Source: Enterobacter chuandaensis (GTDB taxonomy: Bacteria; Pseudomonadota; Gammaproteobacteria; Enterobacterales; Enterobacteriaceae). From it: a DNA stretch of 64,000 nt. A program made the position numbers and the translations under genes. The stretch lies in assembly GCF_003594915.1 (NCBI RefSeq), contig NZ_QZCS01000010.1:62001-126000 (forward strand). The letters are read 5' to 3'. Each line of letters opens with the position of its first letter. Positions within the stretch are counted from its first letter, which is position 1. Below the pieces are notes generated by a model that saw only the letters and a list, made by a program, of their open reading frames with translations, was not told the origin of the DNA and ran no database searches. Shown here piece by piece: positions 1-12,428 of the stretch.

Positions 1-480
1 ACCCCAGGTGTAATCCGTCAGTCGGGTAAAAATCTCGATCAGGCTGGTGTTAAAGAACATCACCAGACCACACAGCAACATGCTCGCCCCGATAATCTGC
101 GTGCCGCGCATCTTCTCCTTAAGGATGAACACGCTGGCGACCATCATACCCACAGGCGAAAGCTGACCAATCACCTGAGACGCCGTAGGGCTTAAATACT
201 GCAGGGATGAGCTGAACAGGATGAAGTTGCCGAACAAACCGCCCGTCGCAATGGCCAGTAACACCAGCCAGCGAGGTTTGCGGAAGAGTCGCAGCGGTGG
301 AAGCTTGCCTTTGATCGCGAGAATGGCCCCGAGACCTATACTTGCCATCAGAAAGCGATAAAAGACCACCGTAGGCGGTTCCATCACTTCCAGTACCTGC
401 TTCATTGCAATTGGCAGCGCGCCCCAGCACATTGCGGTCGTAAGCGCCAAAAGAATACCAATGCCGGCCTGCTGCTTCAT
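1..480 (-). CDS. yhbE: YhbE, EamA/DMT-family membrane transporter (C-terminal part missing)
   Basis: The gene starts at 480 (MKQQAGIGILLALTTAMCWG) and runs off the left edge in frame, giving 160 residues of a family that is about 320 residues long. The visible half is a chain of hydrophobic helices typical of the first EamA repeat of drug/metabolite transporters, with a loop containing KLPPLRLFRKPRW between helices. The protein sits in the inner membrane; its substrate is not known. It lies directly downstream of rplU-rpmA on the same strand, as in E. coli, where obgE follows. A strong terminator hairpin separates it from rpmA, so it probably receives only read-through transcription. Family assignment is firm, substrate unknown. 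Confidence 0.9.
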   Translation of the reverse strand, partial: MKQQAGIGILLALTTAMCWGALPIAMKQVLEVMEPPTVVFYRFLMASIGLGAILAIKGKLPPLRLFRKPRWLVLLAIATGGLFGNFILFSSSLQYLSPTASQVIGQLSPVGMMVASVFILKEKMRGTQIIGASMLLCGLVMFFNTSLIEIFTRLTDYTWG

Positions 481-520
481 GCCCGTTTTCCCTACAGAAA
501 ATTTTCCGGGTTTCCAATGT

Positions 521-550
521 AAAAAGCCCCGCAACACGTTGCGGGGCTTT
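521..550 (-). terminator. Rho-independent terminator after rpmA
   Basis: Read on the minus strand, a GC-rich stem (AAAGCCCCGCAA paired with TTGCGGGGCTTT, loop CGT) is followed by a run of T. It lies 25 bases past the rpmA stop and before yhbE, so it likely ends or attenuates the ribosomal-protein transcript. Confidence 0.9.
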
Positions 551-575
551 AATCCGTTACCGGACCGAGAAAACC

Positions 576-833
<258 letters not shown>

Positions 834-852
834 TTAAATCTCTCCTCAGGTC

Positions 853-1212
<360 letters not shown>

Positions 1213-1238
1213 CTATAAATATTCACAATAGGGCGCGA

Positions 1239-1267
1239 ATATTACGCAAAACGCGAGCCTTTGACAA
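1239..1267 (-). promoter_or_regulatory. Sigma-70 promoter for rplU-rpmA
   Basis: On the minus strand, TTGTCA (1262-1267) and TAATAT (1239-1244) are separated by exactly 17 bases. The predicted transcript starts near 1232, giving a leader of roughly 68 bases before rplU. Confidence 0.7.
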
Positions 1268-1425
1268 GTGCTACCGTCAATACATGAAGAAAAAAAACAC
1301 AACACGTACGGTAACGTTTATCTGAGCCGTTTTTTCAGTACAATCAGCACTACTATTGATAAACCGAAACCCTTCGTTACCCCATTGAAGATGGGATCAA
1401 CAGGATAAAAAGCCCGGCTTTTGCG

Positions 1426-2397
1426 ATGAATTTAGAAAAAATCAACGAGTTAACCGCGCAAGATATGGCGGGTGTAAATGCAGCAATCCTGGAGCAACTC
1501 AACTCTGACGTTCAGCTGATCAATCAGTTGGGCTATTACATTGTCAGCGGTGGCGGTAAACGCATTCGCCCTATGATTGCGATTCTGGCTGCCAGAGCCG
1601 TTGGCTATCAGGGAAATGCCCACGTCACGATCGCCGCGCTGATCGAATTTATTCACACCGCGACGCTTCTGCATGACGATGTTGTGGATGAATCCGATAT
1701 GCGTCGCGGCAAAGCCACGGCAAATGCCGCCTTCGGGAATGCAGCCAGCGTTCTGGTCGGGGATTTTATCTATACCCGCGCCTTCCAGATGATGACCAGC
1801 CTGGGCTCTCTGAAAGTGCTGGAAGTGATGTCCGAAGCCGTGAACGTTATCGCTGAAGGCGAAGTGCTGCAGCTGATGAACGTCAATGATCCGGATATCA
1901 CCGAAGAAAACTACATGCGCGTCATCTACAGCAAAACAGCGCGCCTGTTTGAAGCAGCCGCCCAGTGCTCCGGCATTCTGGCTGGCTGTTCCGCAGCACA
2001 GGAAAAAGGGTTGCAGGACTATGGCCGTTATCTGGGTACTGCCTTCCAGCTGATTGATGATTTGCTGGACTACAGTGCGGACGGCGAAACGCTCGGCAAA
2101 AATGTGGGCGATGACCTGAACGAAGGCAAACCGACCCTGCCGCTGCTTCACGCCATGCGCAACGGTTCACCCGATCAGGCGAAAATGATCCGTGAAGCGA
2201 TCGAACAGGGAAATGGTCGCCATCTTCTGGAACCTGTACTGGAAACCATGGCAATCTGCGGTTCACTGGAATGGACCCGTCAGCGTGCCGAAGAAGAGGC
2301 TGATAAGGCCATCGCTGCACTTCAGGTTATTCCAGACAGCCCATGGCGCGATGCGCTGATTGGTCTTGCCCACATTGCCGTCCAGCGCGATCGTTAA
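1426..2397 (+). CDS. ispB: Octaprenyl diphosphate synthase
   Basis: This 323-residue trans-prenyltransferase has the same length as E. coli IspB. It extends farnesyl diphosphate with isopentenyl diphosphate to C40, the side chain of ubiquinone-8 and menaquinone-8. Both aspartate-rich motifs are visible: LLHDDVVDE near residues 81-89 and QLIDDLLDY near 208-216; they bind Mg2+-diphosphate. The GGGKRIRPM segment near residue 42 is the usual substrate-binding arginine region. The gene is essential in E. coli. It stands alone, divergent from rplU and followed by sfsB. Confidence 0.98.
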   Translation: MNLEKINELTAQDMAGVNAAILEQLNSDVQLINQLGYYIVSGGGKRIRPMIAILAARAVGYQGNAHVTIAALIEFIHTATLLHDDVVDESDMRRGKATANAAFGNAASVLVGDFIYTRAFQMMTSLGSLKVLEVMSEAVNVIAEGEVLQLMNVNDPDITEENYMRVIYSKTARLFEAAAQCSGILAGCSAAQEKGLQDYGRYLGTAFQLIDDLLDYSADGETLGKNVGDDLNEGKPTLPLLHAMRNGSPDQAKMIREAIEQGNGRHLLEPVLETMAICGSLEWTRQRAEEEADKAIAALQVIPDSPWRDALIGLAHIAVQRDR

Positions 2398-2407
2398 TCC
2401 TGTCGCT

Positions 2408-2432
2408 CCTCCCCGTACCCATCGCGGGGAGG
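2408..2432 (+). terminator. Hairpin downstream of ispB
   Basis: CCTCCCCG and CGGGGAGG pair around a short loop ten bases after the ispB stop. There is no clear T run, so it may be a weak terminator or an mRNA-stabilising hairpin. Confidence 0.5.
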
Positions 2433-2626
2433 TTCAAATACACACCAATAAACTCCGTATTCCTGTAAATGCATCGGGTTAAATCCCGCATGAATAAAGC
2501 CATGGCTTATTCTGAATATCCCTTCAAGTAACGCGAACTTTTTAGAACAAGCAGTCGAAATGGGTATAGTAAGCCAGTCGTTTCAGAAGAAACGGCGTAG
2601 GTGAATCCGAACTTAAGGACAGCGTT

Positions 2627-2914
2627 ATGGATACGAAATTTATCGACTGGCATACGGCAGATATCATTGCGGCACTGCGCAAAAGAGGCACTTCGCTTGC
2701 AGCAGAGTCCCGCCGCCATGGACTGAGTTCTTCCACCCTTGCAAACGCCCTGACCCGCCCCTGGCCAAAAGGAGAATTAATTATCGCGACGGCGCTGGAA
2801 ACGCACCCGTGGGTAATCTGGCCTTCACGTTATCACGATCCTGTTACTCATGAATTTATCGACAGAACGCGCATGATGCGCCAGAGAAAAGTAAAAACAG
2901 AACCGCAGGGATAA
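2627..2914 (+). CDS. sfsB: SfsB/Nlp, Ner-like DNA-binding regulator
   Basis: The product is a 95-residue protein related to phage Mu Ner, with the Ner-type helix-turn-helix in its first half: DIIAALRKRGTSLAAESRRH followed by LSSSTLANALTRPWPKGE. A WVIWPSRYHDP motif follows. E. coli SfsB (92 residues) was described as affecting maltose gene expression. AAGGA lies nine bases before the ATG. The gene is convergent with murA and sits in the same ispB-sfsB-murA order as in E. coli. The extra C-terminal residues differ from E. coli; no function can be read from them. Confidence 0.93.
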   Translation: MDTKFIDWHTADIIAALRKRGTSLAAESRRHGLSSSTLANALTRPWPKGELIIATALETHPWVIWPSRYHDPVTHEFIDRTRMMRQRKVKTEPQG

Positions 2915-2974
2915 CGGTTTTTTGACAGGAATAGCAACCCCCCGGTCATTTCTGGCAGGGGGCTGCCGGAACGA

Positions 2975-4279
<1,305 letters not shown>

Positions 4280-4284
4280 TCAGC

Positions 4285-4539
4285 TCAAAAACCGTTTAGT
4301 TTGCGATCGCGTGCCCACTCTTGCGGGGTGAACGCTTTAATCGACAGGGCGTGGATGCGGTTATCCGCAATATATTCCATCAGCGGCGCGTACACAGCCT
4401 GCTGCTTCTTCACACGGCTCATACCGTCGAACATCTCACCCACAGCAATAACCTGGAAGTGACTGCCATCGCCAGTGACGTGGGCTTCCTGAAGGGAGAG
4501 TGCATTCATCAGCACTGTCTGGATTTCATGATTTTCCAT
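4285..4539 (-). CDS. ibaG: IbaG, BolA-family acid-stress protein
   Basis: The product is an 84-residue BolA-fold protein. The conserved [28 protein letters not shown] segment carries the histidine that, with a partner glutaredoxin such as Grx4, can coordinate a [2Fe-2S] cluster. E. coli IbaG (YrbA) is induced by acid. The gene lies between mlaB and murA on the same strand. A terminator-like hairpin between mlaB and ibaG suggests that ibaG-murA has its own promoter in the 126-base gap. Confidence 0.95.
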   Translation of the reverse strand: MENHEIQTVLMNALSLQEAHVTGDGSHFQVIAVGEMFDGMSRVKKQQAVYAPLMEYIADNRIHALSIKAFTPQEWARDRKLNGF

Positions 4540-4610
4540 GGGCTCTTAATCATCTGATAGAGAAAACAAGCCCAACATCTTAGAGCAAAGTGGCGTCGTC
4601 TTAAACAAGC

Positions 4611-4644
4611 AAAAAGCCCCGACGATGAAACTGTCAGGGCTTTC
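4611..4644 (-). terminator. Terminator of the mlaFEDCB operon
   Basis: On the minus strand AAAGCCCTGAC pairs with GTCGGGGCTTT around a short loop, and a T run follows. It lies just past the mlaB stop and before ibaG. Confidence 0.8.
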
Positions 4645-4665
4645 GGAAGTAACGCACTGAAAATA

Positions 4666-4958
4666 TTAACGAGGCAGTACGTCCTGAGGCAGATTGTAGA
4701 GTTGCGCAAGGGTCATGACATTATCGCTCGCGCCATGAAGCATGACGCTTGTTCCCTGCTTTTTCCCCACGGCAACCAGATGGGCGAGCATCGCAACACC
4801 TGCCGTATCCACCCGCGTAACGTCGGTTAAGTCGATGAGCGTTACGCCCTGCATCGCCTCATGGCGTTTATCCCACAGCGGGTTCAGCAGATCCTGATCC
4901 AGCTCACCGGATAGCCTTAACGTCTCATCTTCACGCGACCAGCGGAGTTGCTGCGACA

Positions 4959-4959
<1 letters not shown>
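4666..4959 (-). CDS. mlaB: MlaB, STAS-domain subunit of the phospholipid ABC transporter
   Basis: This 97-residue cytoplasmic STAS protein binds the MlaF ATPase and stabilises the MlaFEDB inner-membrane complex. The conserved DLTDVTRVDTAGVAML segment includes Thr52, the residue known to matter for MlaB function in E. coli. The start overlaps the mlaC stop by one base (TAATG), which indicates translational coupling. It is the last gene of the mla operon, and a terminator follows. Confidence 0.97.
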
Positions 4960-5612
<653 letters not shown>

Positions 5613-6161
5613 TTAATTCGCAGCACCAGGGGTCGGCGCAGCATTGGTATGGTCTTCACTTTGCGCAGGGGCATCGTCAGACTTTTTATCATCCCCTTTA
5701 CTGTTGTAAAGGAACTGACCAATCATGTCCTCCAGCACCATCGCGGACTTCGTATCCTGAATTACGCTACCGTCTTTAAGGATAGTCGTTCCAAGCTCGG
5801 GGTCTTCAAAACCGACGTTAAGGGCCAGATACTGTTCGCCCAGCAGGCCGGAAGTACGGATAGAAAGGGAGCTGGTGTCCGGAATATGGTTGTAGCGCTC
5901 TTCGATATCCATCGCGACGCGCGGCAGATAGGTTTTCTCATCAAGCGTAATGTCTGACACGCGCCCAATCACCACGCCGCCGATACGGACCGGTGAGCGC
6001 GCCTTCAGCCCACCGATGTTATCGAAGGTGGCATAGACGCGATACGTCGGCTCGGTGCGCACAGACGTGATATCCGCCGCTCTCAGGCAGATGAACAGTG
6101 CGGCCAGCAACGCCAGCAGCAGGAACACGCCAACCCAAATTTCATTTTTTCTCGTTTGCAT
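5613..6161 (-). CDS. mlaD: MlaD, MCE-domain subunit of the phospholipid transporter
   Basis: The 182-residue protein has one N-terminal membrane helix (about residues 7-27) and a periplasmic MCE domain (YRVYATFDNIGGLKARSPVRIGGV...). E. coli MlaD forms a hexameric ring that handles lipid above MlaE. I chose the ATG at 6161 (MQTRKNEIWVG), which leaves four bases after the mlaE stop and agrees with E. coli; a start five codons upstream would overlap mlaE. The C-terminal tail after about residue 150 is low-complexity and differs from E. coli, as expected. Confidence 0.96.
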   Translation of the reverse strand: MQTRKNEIWVGVFLLLALLAALFICLRAADITSVRTEPTYRVYATFDNIGGLKARSPVRIGGVVIGRVSDITLDEKTYLPRVAMDIEERYNHIPDTSSLSIRTSGLLGEQYLALNVGFEDPELGTTILKDGSVIQDTKSAMVLEDMIGQFLYNSKGDDKKSDDAPAQSEDHTNAAPTPGAAN

Positions 6162-6165
6162 GAAC

Positions 6166-7768
<1,603 letters not shown>

Positions 7769-7995
7769 TTAAGGTTCCTTTCTTACCCTGCTCACGTTAA
7801 GGCGTGCCGCCTGAATCAGCCCTAAACACAGCATTTTTACAGAATATTAGCCGTCGAGGTTAGCGAAAGCTGGCATTTGTTTTACTTTTCCGGCGCATAA
7901 AGTCAAAATTAGGAATTCGTTACGCCTCAGACCGTATGCAGTCCAGCCATTCCCGCGCGATGGACCGACAAGTATACCTGAAGAAAGGACTTTTG

Positions 7996-8973
7996 ATGCT
8001 TTTAGCAACAGCACTGTTAATAATTGGTTTACTTCTGGTGGTCTACAGTGCTGACCGTTTAGTGTTTGCTGCATCTATCCTGTGTCGCCTGACGGGCGTC
8101 CCCCCTGTTGTCATTGGGATGACCGTTGTTAGCGTTGGCACCTCACTTCCTGAAATCATCGTCTCTGTCTCGGCGTCGCTGCATGGTCAGTTAGACCTGG
8201 CGATAGGCACTGCGATTGGCTCTAACATCGTCAATATCTTACTGATTTTAGGTCTGGCGGCACTGCTCCATCCATTTCGCGTGCATTCTGATGTTCTGCG
8301 CCGTGAATTGCCGCTAATGTTAATCGTAAGCCTGCTGGCAGGCTGCGTATTTTATGATGGCGTACTGAGCTACAGCGACGGCATTTTCCTGCTGGCGCTG
8401 GCCGTCATCTGGCTGCTGTATAGTGTTAAAATCGCCCGCCTGGCCGAAAAGCAGGGTCAGGATAGCCTGACGCGTGAGCAGGTCGCCGAACTTCCGCACG
8501 AAGGCACGCTGCCTGTCGCTCTGCTTTGGCTTGGCGTTGCGCTGATCATTATGCCGATGGCCACGCGCATGGTTGTGGATAACGCGACGGTGCTGGCAAA
8601 CTATTTCGCCATCAGTGAACTGACCATTGGCCTGACAGTGATTGCTATCGGCACCAGCCTGCCGGAGCTGGCCACCGCGATTGCCGGGGCACGTAAAGGG
8701 GAAGATGACATCGCCATTGGCAATATCATCGGGTCCAACATATTTAATATCGCCATTGTAATGGGCCTCCCAGCTCTGATAACGCCAGGACCTTTCAATC
8801 CCCTGGCGTTCTCGCGCGATTACGGGGTGATGTTGCTGGTCAGCGTGATATTTGCCCTGCTCTGCTGGCGGCGGCAACGCCAGATCGGCAAAGGCGCAGG
8901 CGCGCTGCTGACGGGTGGATTTATCGTATGGATGGCGATGCTGTACTGGCTCTCGCCTCTTCTCTCTGGGTAA
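7996..8973 (+). CDS. yrbG: YrbG, Ca2+/Na+ exchanger-family membrane protein
   Basis: The 325-residue protein consists of two homologous halves of about five helices each. Both carry the exchanger alpha repeat: VVSVGTSLPEIIVSV...GTAIGSNIVNILLILG and AIGTSLPELATAIAG...GNIIGSNIFNIAIV, with the ion-binding Glu and Asn residues. It belongs to the CaCA family; its physiological ion is not settled. I chose the ATG at 7996 (MLLATALL), with AAGAAAGGA before it. It heads the cluster that runs into kdsD-kdsC-lptCAB-rpoN, 13 bases before kdsD. Confidence 0.95.
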   Translation: MLLATALLIIGLLLVVYSADRLVFAASILCRLTGVPPVVIGMTVVSVGTSLPEIIVSVSASLHGQLDLAIGTAIGSNIVNILLILGLAALLHPFRVHSDVLRRELPLMLIVSLLAGCVFYDGVLSYSDGIFLLALAVIWLLYSVKIARLAEKQGQDSLTREQVAELPHEGTLPVALLWLGVALIIMPMATRMVVDNATVLANYFAISELTIGLTVIAIGTSLPELATAIAGARKGEDDIAIGNIIGSNIFNIAIVMGLPALITPGPFNPLAFSRDYGVMLLVSVIFALLCWRRQRQIGKGAGALLTGGFIVWMAMLYWLSPLLSG

Positions 8974-8986
8974 ACGGAAACGCATT

Positions 8987-9973
8987 ATGTCGCAAATAGA
9001 ATTGCAGCCGGGTTTTGACTTTCAGAAAGCAGGCAAAGAGGTTCTGGAGATTGAACGTGAAGGTCTGGCGCAGTTAGATCAGTACATTAATCAGGATTTT
9101 AGTCTGGCATGTGAGAAGATATTCTACTGTGCCGGTAAAGTCGTGGTGATGGGAATGGGCAAGTCCGGCCACATTGGGCGCAAAATGGCGGCAACGTTTG
9201 CCAGCACCGGAACCTCTTCCTTCTTTGTTCATCCGGGGGAAGCCGCGCACGGCGATCTGGGTATGGTCACGCCGCAGGATGTCGTCATCGCCCTGTCAAA
9301 TTCTGGTGAGTCCAATGAGATCCTGGCGCTGATCCCAGTACTGAAGCGGCTGCAGGTACCGCTGATTTGCATGACCAGCCGTCCGGAAAGCAGCATGGCG
9401 CGTGCGGCCGATATTCACCTGTGCGTTAAAGTACCGAAAGAAGCCTGTCCGCTGGGTCTGGCCCCTACCTCCAGCACCACCGCCGCGCTGGTCATGGGTG
9501 ATGCGCTTGCCGTCGCGCTGCTCGAAGCCCGCGGTTTTACGCCGGAAGATTTTGCGCTCTCCCACCCGGGCGGCGCGCTGGGGCGCAAGCTGCTGCTGCG
9601 GGTAAACGATATTATGCACACCGGGGATGAGATCCCTCACGTCAGTAAAGAAGCCTCTCTGCGTGATGCGCTGCTGGAAATCACCCGCAAGAATCTGGGT
9701 ATGACAGTCGTGTGCGACGATCTGATGAAAATTCAGGGGATCTTCACCGATGGCGACCTGCGTCGCGTGTTCGACATGGGTGTAGATGTCCGCACGCTCG
9801 GCATTGCCGATGTGATGACGCCGGGCGGTATCCGCGTGCGTCCGGGCACGTTAGCCGTGGATGTGCTGAACCTGATGCAGTCCCGCCATATCACCTCCGT
9901 TATGGTTGCCGATGGCGACCAGTTGCTGGGTGTGGTACATATGCATGATCTGCTGCGCGCAGGCGTAGTGTAA
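8987..9973 (+). CDS. kdsD: D-arabinose 5-phosphate isomerase
   Basis: The 328-residue enzyme converts D-ribulose 5-phosphate to D-arabinose 5-phosphate, the first step towards Kdo of lipopolysaccharide. An N-terminal SIS domain (VVVMGMGKSGHIGRKMAATFASTG, ...SNSGESNEIL...) is followed by two CBS domains from about residue 205. The start at 8987 (MSQIELQPGFDF) gives the E. coli length. It is followed by kdsC, the Kdo-8-phosphate phosphatase of the same pathway. Confidence 0.98.
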   Translation: MSQIELQPGFDFQKAGKEVLEIEREGLAQLDQYINQDFSLACEKIFYCAGKVVVMGMGKSGHIGRKMAATFASTGTSSFFVHPGEAAHGDLGMVTPQDVVIALSNSGESNEILALIPVLKRLQVPLICMTSRPESSMARAADIHLCVKVPKEACPLGLAPTSSTTAALVMGDALAVALLEARGFTPEDFALSHPGGALGRKLLLRVNDIMHTGDEIPHVSKEASLRDALLEITRKNLGMTVVCDDLMKIQGIFTDGDLRRVFDMGVDVRTLGIADVMTPGGIRVRPGTLAVDVLNLMQSRHITSVMVADGDQLLGVVHMHDLLRAGVV

Positions 9974-9987
9974 TGAAGGATAAGACA

Positions 9988-10554
9988 ATGAGTAATGCGG
10001 GTGCATCCCTTGCAACCTGTTATGGTCCGGTCAGTACCCAGATGATGGCTAAGGCGGAAACAATTCGTCTGTTGATTCTGGATGTGGATGGGGTACTTTC
10101 CGATGGCCTGATTTACATGGGCAATAATGGCGAAGAGCTGAAAGCGTTTAACGTTCGCGACGGCTACGGTATCCGCTGTGCGCTCACCTCGGGTATTGAG
10201 GTTGCTATCATCACCGGACGGAAAGCTAAACTGGTAGAAGACCGCTGTGAAACCTTAGGCATTACCCACCTGTATCAGGGTCAATCCGATAAGATGGCGG
10301 CGTTCAACGATTTACTGGGTAAACTGGCTATCGCCCCGGAAAACGTGGCCTACGTTGGGGACGATCTGATCGACTGGCCGGTGATGGCAGAAGTGGGTCT
10401 CAGCATCGCGGTTGCCGATGCGCACCCGCTGCTGATCCCACGCGCAGACTACGTTACCCACATCAACGGTGGCCGGGGTGCTGTACGTGAAGTCTGCGAT
10501 CTGCTTCTGCTGGCGCAGGGCAAGCTTGATGAGGCCAAAGGGCAATCAATATGA
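9988..10554 (+). CDS. kdsC: 3-deoxy-D-manno-octulosonate 8-phosphate phosphatase
   Basis: This 188-residue HAD-superfamily C0 phosphatase releases Kdo from Kdo-8-phosphate. The HAD motif I is LILDVDGVLSDG with nucleophile Asp32 and acid/base Asp34, and motif III/IV is YVGDDLIDWPVM. I chose the ATG at 9988 (AAGGA eight bases before), which gives the E. coli length. Another ATG at 9973 overlaps the kdsD stop (TAATG) and could allow coupling. The stop overlaps lptC by four bases. Confidence 0.97.
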   Translation: MSNAGASLATCYGPVSTQMMAKAETIRLLILDVDGVLSDGLIYMGNNGEELKAFNVRDGYGIRCALTSGIEVAIITGRKAKLVEDRCETLGITHLYQGQSDKMAAFNDLLGKLAIAPENVAYVGDDLIDWPVMAEVGLSIAVADAHPLLIPRADYVTHINGGRGAVREVCDLLLLAQGKLDEAKGQSI

Positions 10555-11126
10555 GTAAAACCAGACGTTGGGTTATCATTCTGCTTTCGCTTGTCGCACT
10601 GGTATTGATTGGCATGAATCTTGCCGATCGCGACGATACGCAAACGGAAGTGGTCAATAATAACGATCCAACCTATAAAAGCGATCACAGCGACACCGTG
10701 GTCTACAGCCCGGAAGGTGCGCTTAACTATCGCCTGATCGCTCAGCACGTGGAATATTTTTCTGATGATGGCGTGTCGTGGTTTACCCAACCTGTGATGA
10801 CCACGTTCGATAAAGACAAAGTCCCGACGTGGTCGATTAAGTCAGATCGGGCAAAACTCACAAATGACCGTATGCTTTATCTGTATGGCCACGTTGAAGT
10901 CAACGCCCTGACCGCTGACTCGCAACTGCGGAAAATTACGACGGATAATGCCCAGATTAACCTGGTAACCCAGGACGTGACCTCGCAGGATCTGGTCACA
11001 CTGTATGGCACAACATTTAATTCCAGCGGTTTAAGAATGCGCGGGAACTTACGCAGCAAGAACGCCGAGCTGATTGAAAAGGTTAGAACCTCCTATGAAA
11101 TTCAAAACAAACAAACTCAGCCTTAA
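10551..11126 (+). CDS. lptC: LptC, inner-membrane lipopolysaccharide transport subunit
   Basis: The 191-residue bitopic protein has one N-terminal membrane helix (about residues 7-25) and a periplasmic beta-jellyroll. It receives lipopolysaccharide from LptB2FG and hands it to LptA. The body (NNNDPTYKSDHSDTVVYSPEG..., GNLRSKNAELIEKVRTSYEI) matches E. coli at the same length. It overlaps kdsC by four bases and lptA by 32, so translation is likely coupled across all three genes. Confidence 0.98.
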   Translation: MSKTRRWVIILLSLVALVLIGMNLADRDDTQTEVVNNNDPTYKSDHSDTVVYSPEGALNYRLIAQHVEYFSDDGVSWFTQPVMTTFDKDKVPTWSIKSDRAKLTNDRMLYLYGHVEVNALTADSQLRKITTDNAQINLVTQDVTSQDLVTLYGTTFNSSGLRMRGNLRSKNAELIEKVRTSYEIQNKQTQP

Positions 11127-11649
11127 AGTAATTATCGCCAGCGCGATGCTGGCGGCCAGTCTCCCCGCGCTTGCTGTAACGGGCGATACCGACCAGCCGA
11201 TCCATATCGAGTCCGACACCCAGTCTCTCGACATGCAGGGTAACGTCGTCACCTTCACGGGTAACGTTGTCGTGACGCAGGGCACCATCAAAATCAACGC
11301 CGATAAAGTGGTCGTGACCCGTCCGGGCGGCGAGCAGGGCAAAGAGATCATTGATGGTTATGGCAATCCGGCAACCTTCTACCAGATGCAGGACAATGGC
11401 AAGCCAGTGAAAGGCCGCGCCTCGCATATGCACTATGAGCTGGCGAAGGACCTGGTCATCCTGACCGGGAAAGCGTATCTGGAACAGCTGGACAGCAATA
11501 TCACCGGTGACCAGATTACCTATCTGGTGAAAGAGCAGAAAATGCAGGCCTCCAGCGAGAAAGGCAAACGCGTAACCACCGTACTGGTTCCGTCGCAGCT
11601 GCAGGACAAAGGCAAGGGCCAGGCCCCGGCACAGAAGAAGAGTAACTAA
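11095..11649 (+). CDS. lptA: LptA, periplasmic lipopolysaccharide bridge protein
   Basis: The 184-residue precursor has a signal peptide cleaved after ALA at residue 27. The mature OstA/LptA-fold beta-jellyroll polymerises to bridge LptC and LptD across the periplasm. Recognisable segments are DQPIHIESDTQSLDMQGN and GTIKINADKVVVTRPGGEQG. I chose the ATG at 11095, as in E. coli; it lies inside the end of lptC. Confidence 0.98.
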   Translation: MKFKTNKLSLKVIIASAMLAASLPALAVTGDTDQPIHIESDTQSLDMQGNVVTFTGNVVVTQGTIKINADKVVVTRPGGEQGKEIIDGYGNPATFYQMQDNGKPVKGRASHMHYELAKDLVILTGKAYLEQLDSNITGDQITYLVKEQKMQASSEKGKRVTTVLVPSQLQDKGKGQAPAQKKSN

Positions 11650-11655
11650 TCCGTT

Positions 11656-12381
11656 ATGGCAACATTAACTGCAAAAAATCTCGCGAAGGCCTATAAGGGC
11701 CGCCGTGTCGTAGAAGATGTCAGTCTGACCGTCAACTCCGGCGAAATTGTTGGCCTGCTTGGCCCGAACGGTGCGGGTAAAACCACCACCTTCTACATGG
11801 TCGTAGGCATTGTGCCGCGCGATGCCGGCAACATTGTCATCGACGATGAAGACATTAGCCTGCTGCCGCTGCACGCGCGCGCGCGTCGTGGCATCGGCTA
11901 TCTGCCGCAGGAAGCCTCTATTTTCCGTCGTCTGAGCGTTTTTGATAACCTGATGGCGGTCCTGCAAATTCGCGACGACCTGACCAGCGAACAGCGTCAG
12001 GATCGCGCCAACGAGCTGCTGGAAGAGTTCCACATTGAGCATCTGCGCGACAGCCTCGGTCAGGCATTGTCCGGGGGTGAACGCCGTCGTGTTGAGATTG
12101 CGCGCGCGCTGGCCGCAAACCCGAAATTTATCCTTCTGGATGAACCGTTTGCGGGCGTCGACCCGATCTCCGTTATCGATATTAAACGTATTATTGAGCA
12201 TCTGCGTGACAGCGGGCTTGGCGTGTTAATCACCGACCACAACGTGCGTGAAACGCTGGCCGTATGTGAACGCGCGTATATTGTGAGCCAGGGCAATCTG
12301 ATCGCCCACGGTACGCCGCAGCAGATCCTCGAAGACGATCATGTTAAGCGCGTCTATCTTGGGGAAGACTTCAGACTCTGA
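11656..12381 (+). CDS. lptB: LptB, lipopolysaccharide transport ATPase
   Basis: This 241-residue ABC ATPase powers extraction of lipopolysaccharide by LptB2FG. Walker A is GPNGAGKTT (about residues 36-44), the signature is [15 protein letters not shown], Walker B is [13 protein letters not shown], and the switch His lies in ITDHNVRE. It lies six bases after lptA. Its membrane partners, lptF and lptG, happen also to be in this window at 20031-22213 because of a rearrangement relative to E. coli K-12. Confidence 0.99.
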   Translation: MATLTAKNLAKAYKGRRVVEDVSLTVNSGEIVGLLGPNGAGKTTTFYMVVGIVPRDAGNIVIDDEDISLLPLHARARRGIGYLPQEASIFRRLSVFDNLMAVLQIRDDLTSEQRQDRANELLEEFHIEHLRDSLGQALSGGERRRVEIARALAANPKFILLDEPFAGVDPISVIDIKRIIEHLRDSGLGVLITDHNVRETLAVCERAYIVSQGNLIAHGTPQQILEDDHVKRVYLGEDFRL

Positions 12382-12428
12382 TAGGGTAGAGGTAACGTAA
12401 CGCCGAACCGGAGAAAAATGCTCTGAAC

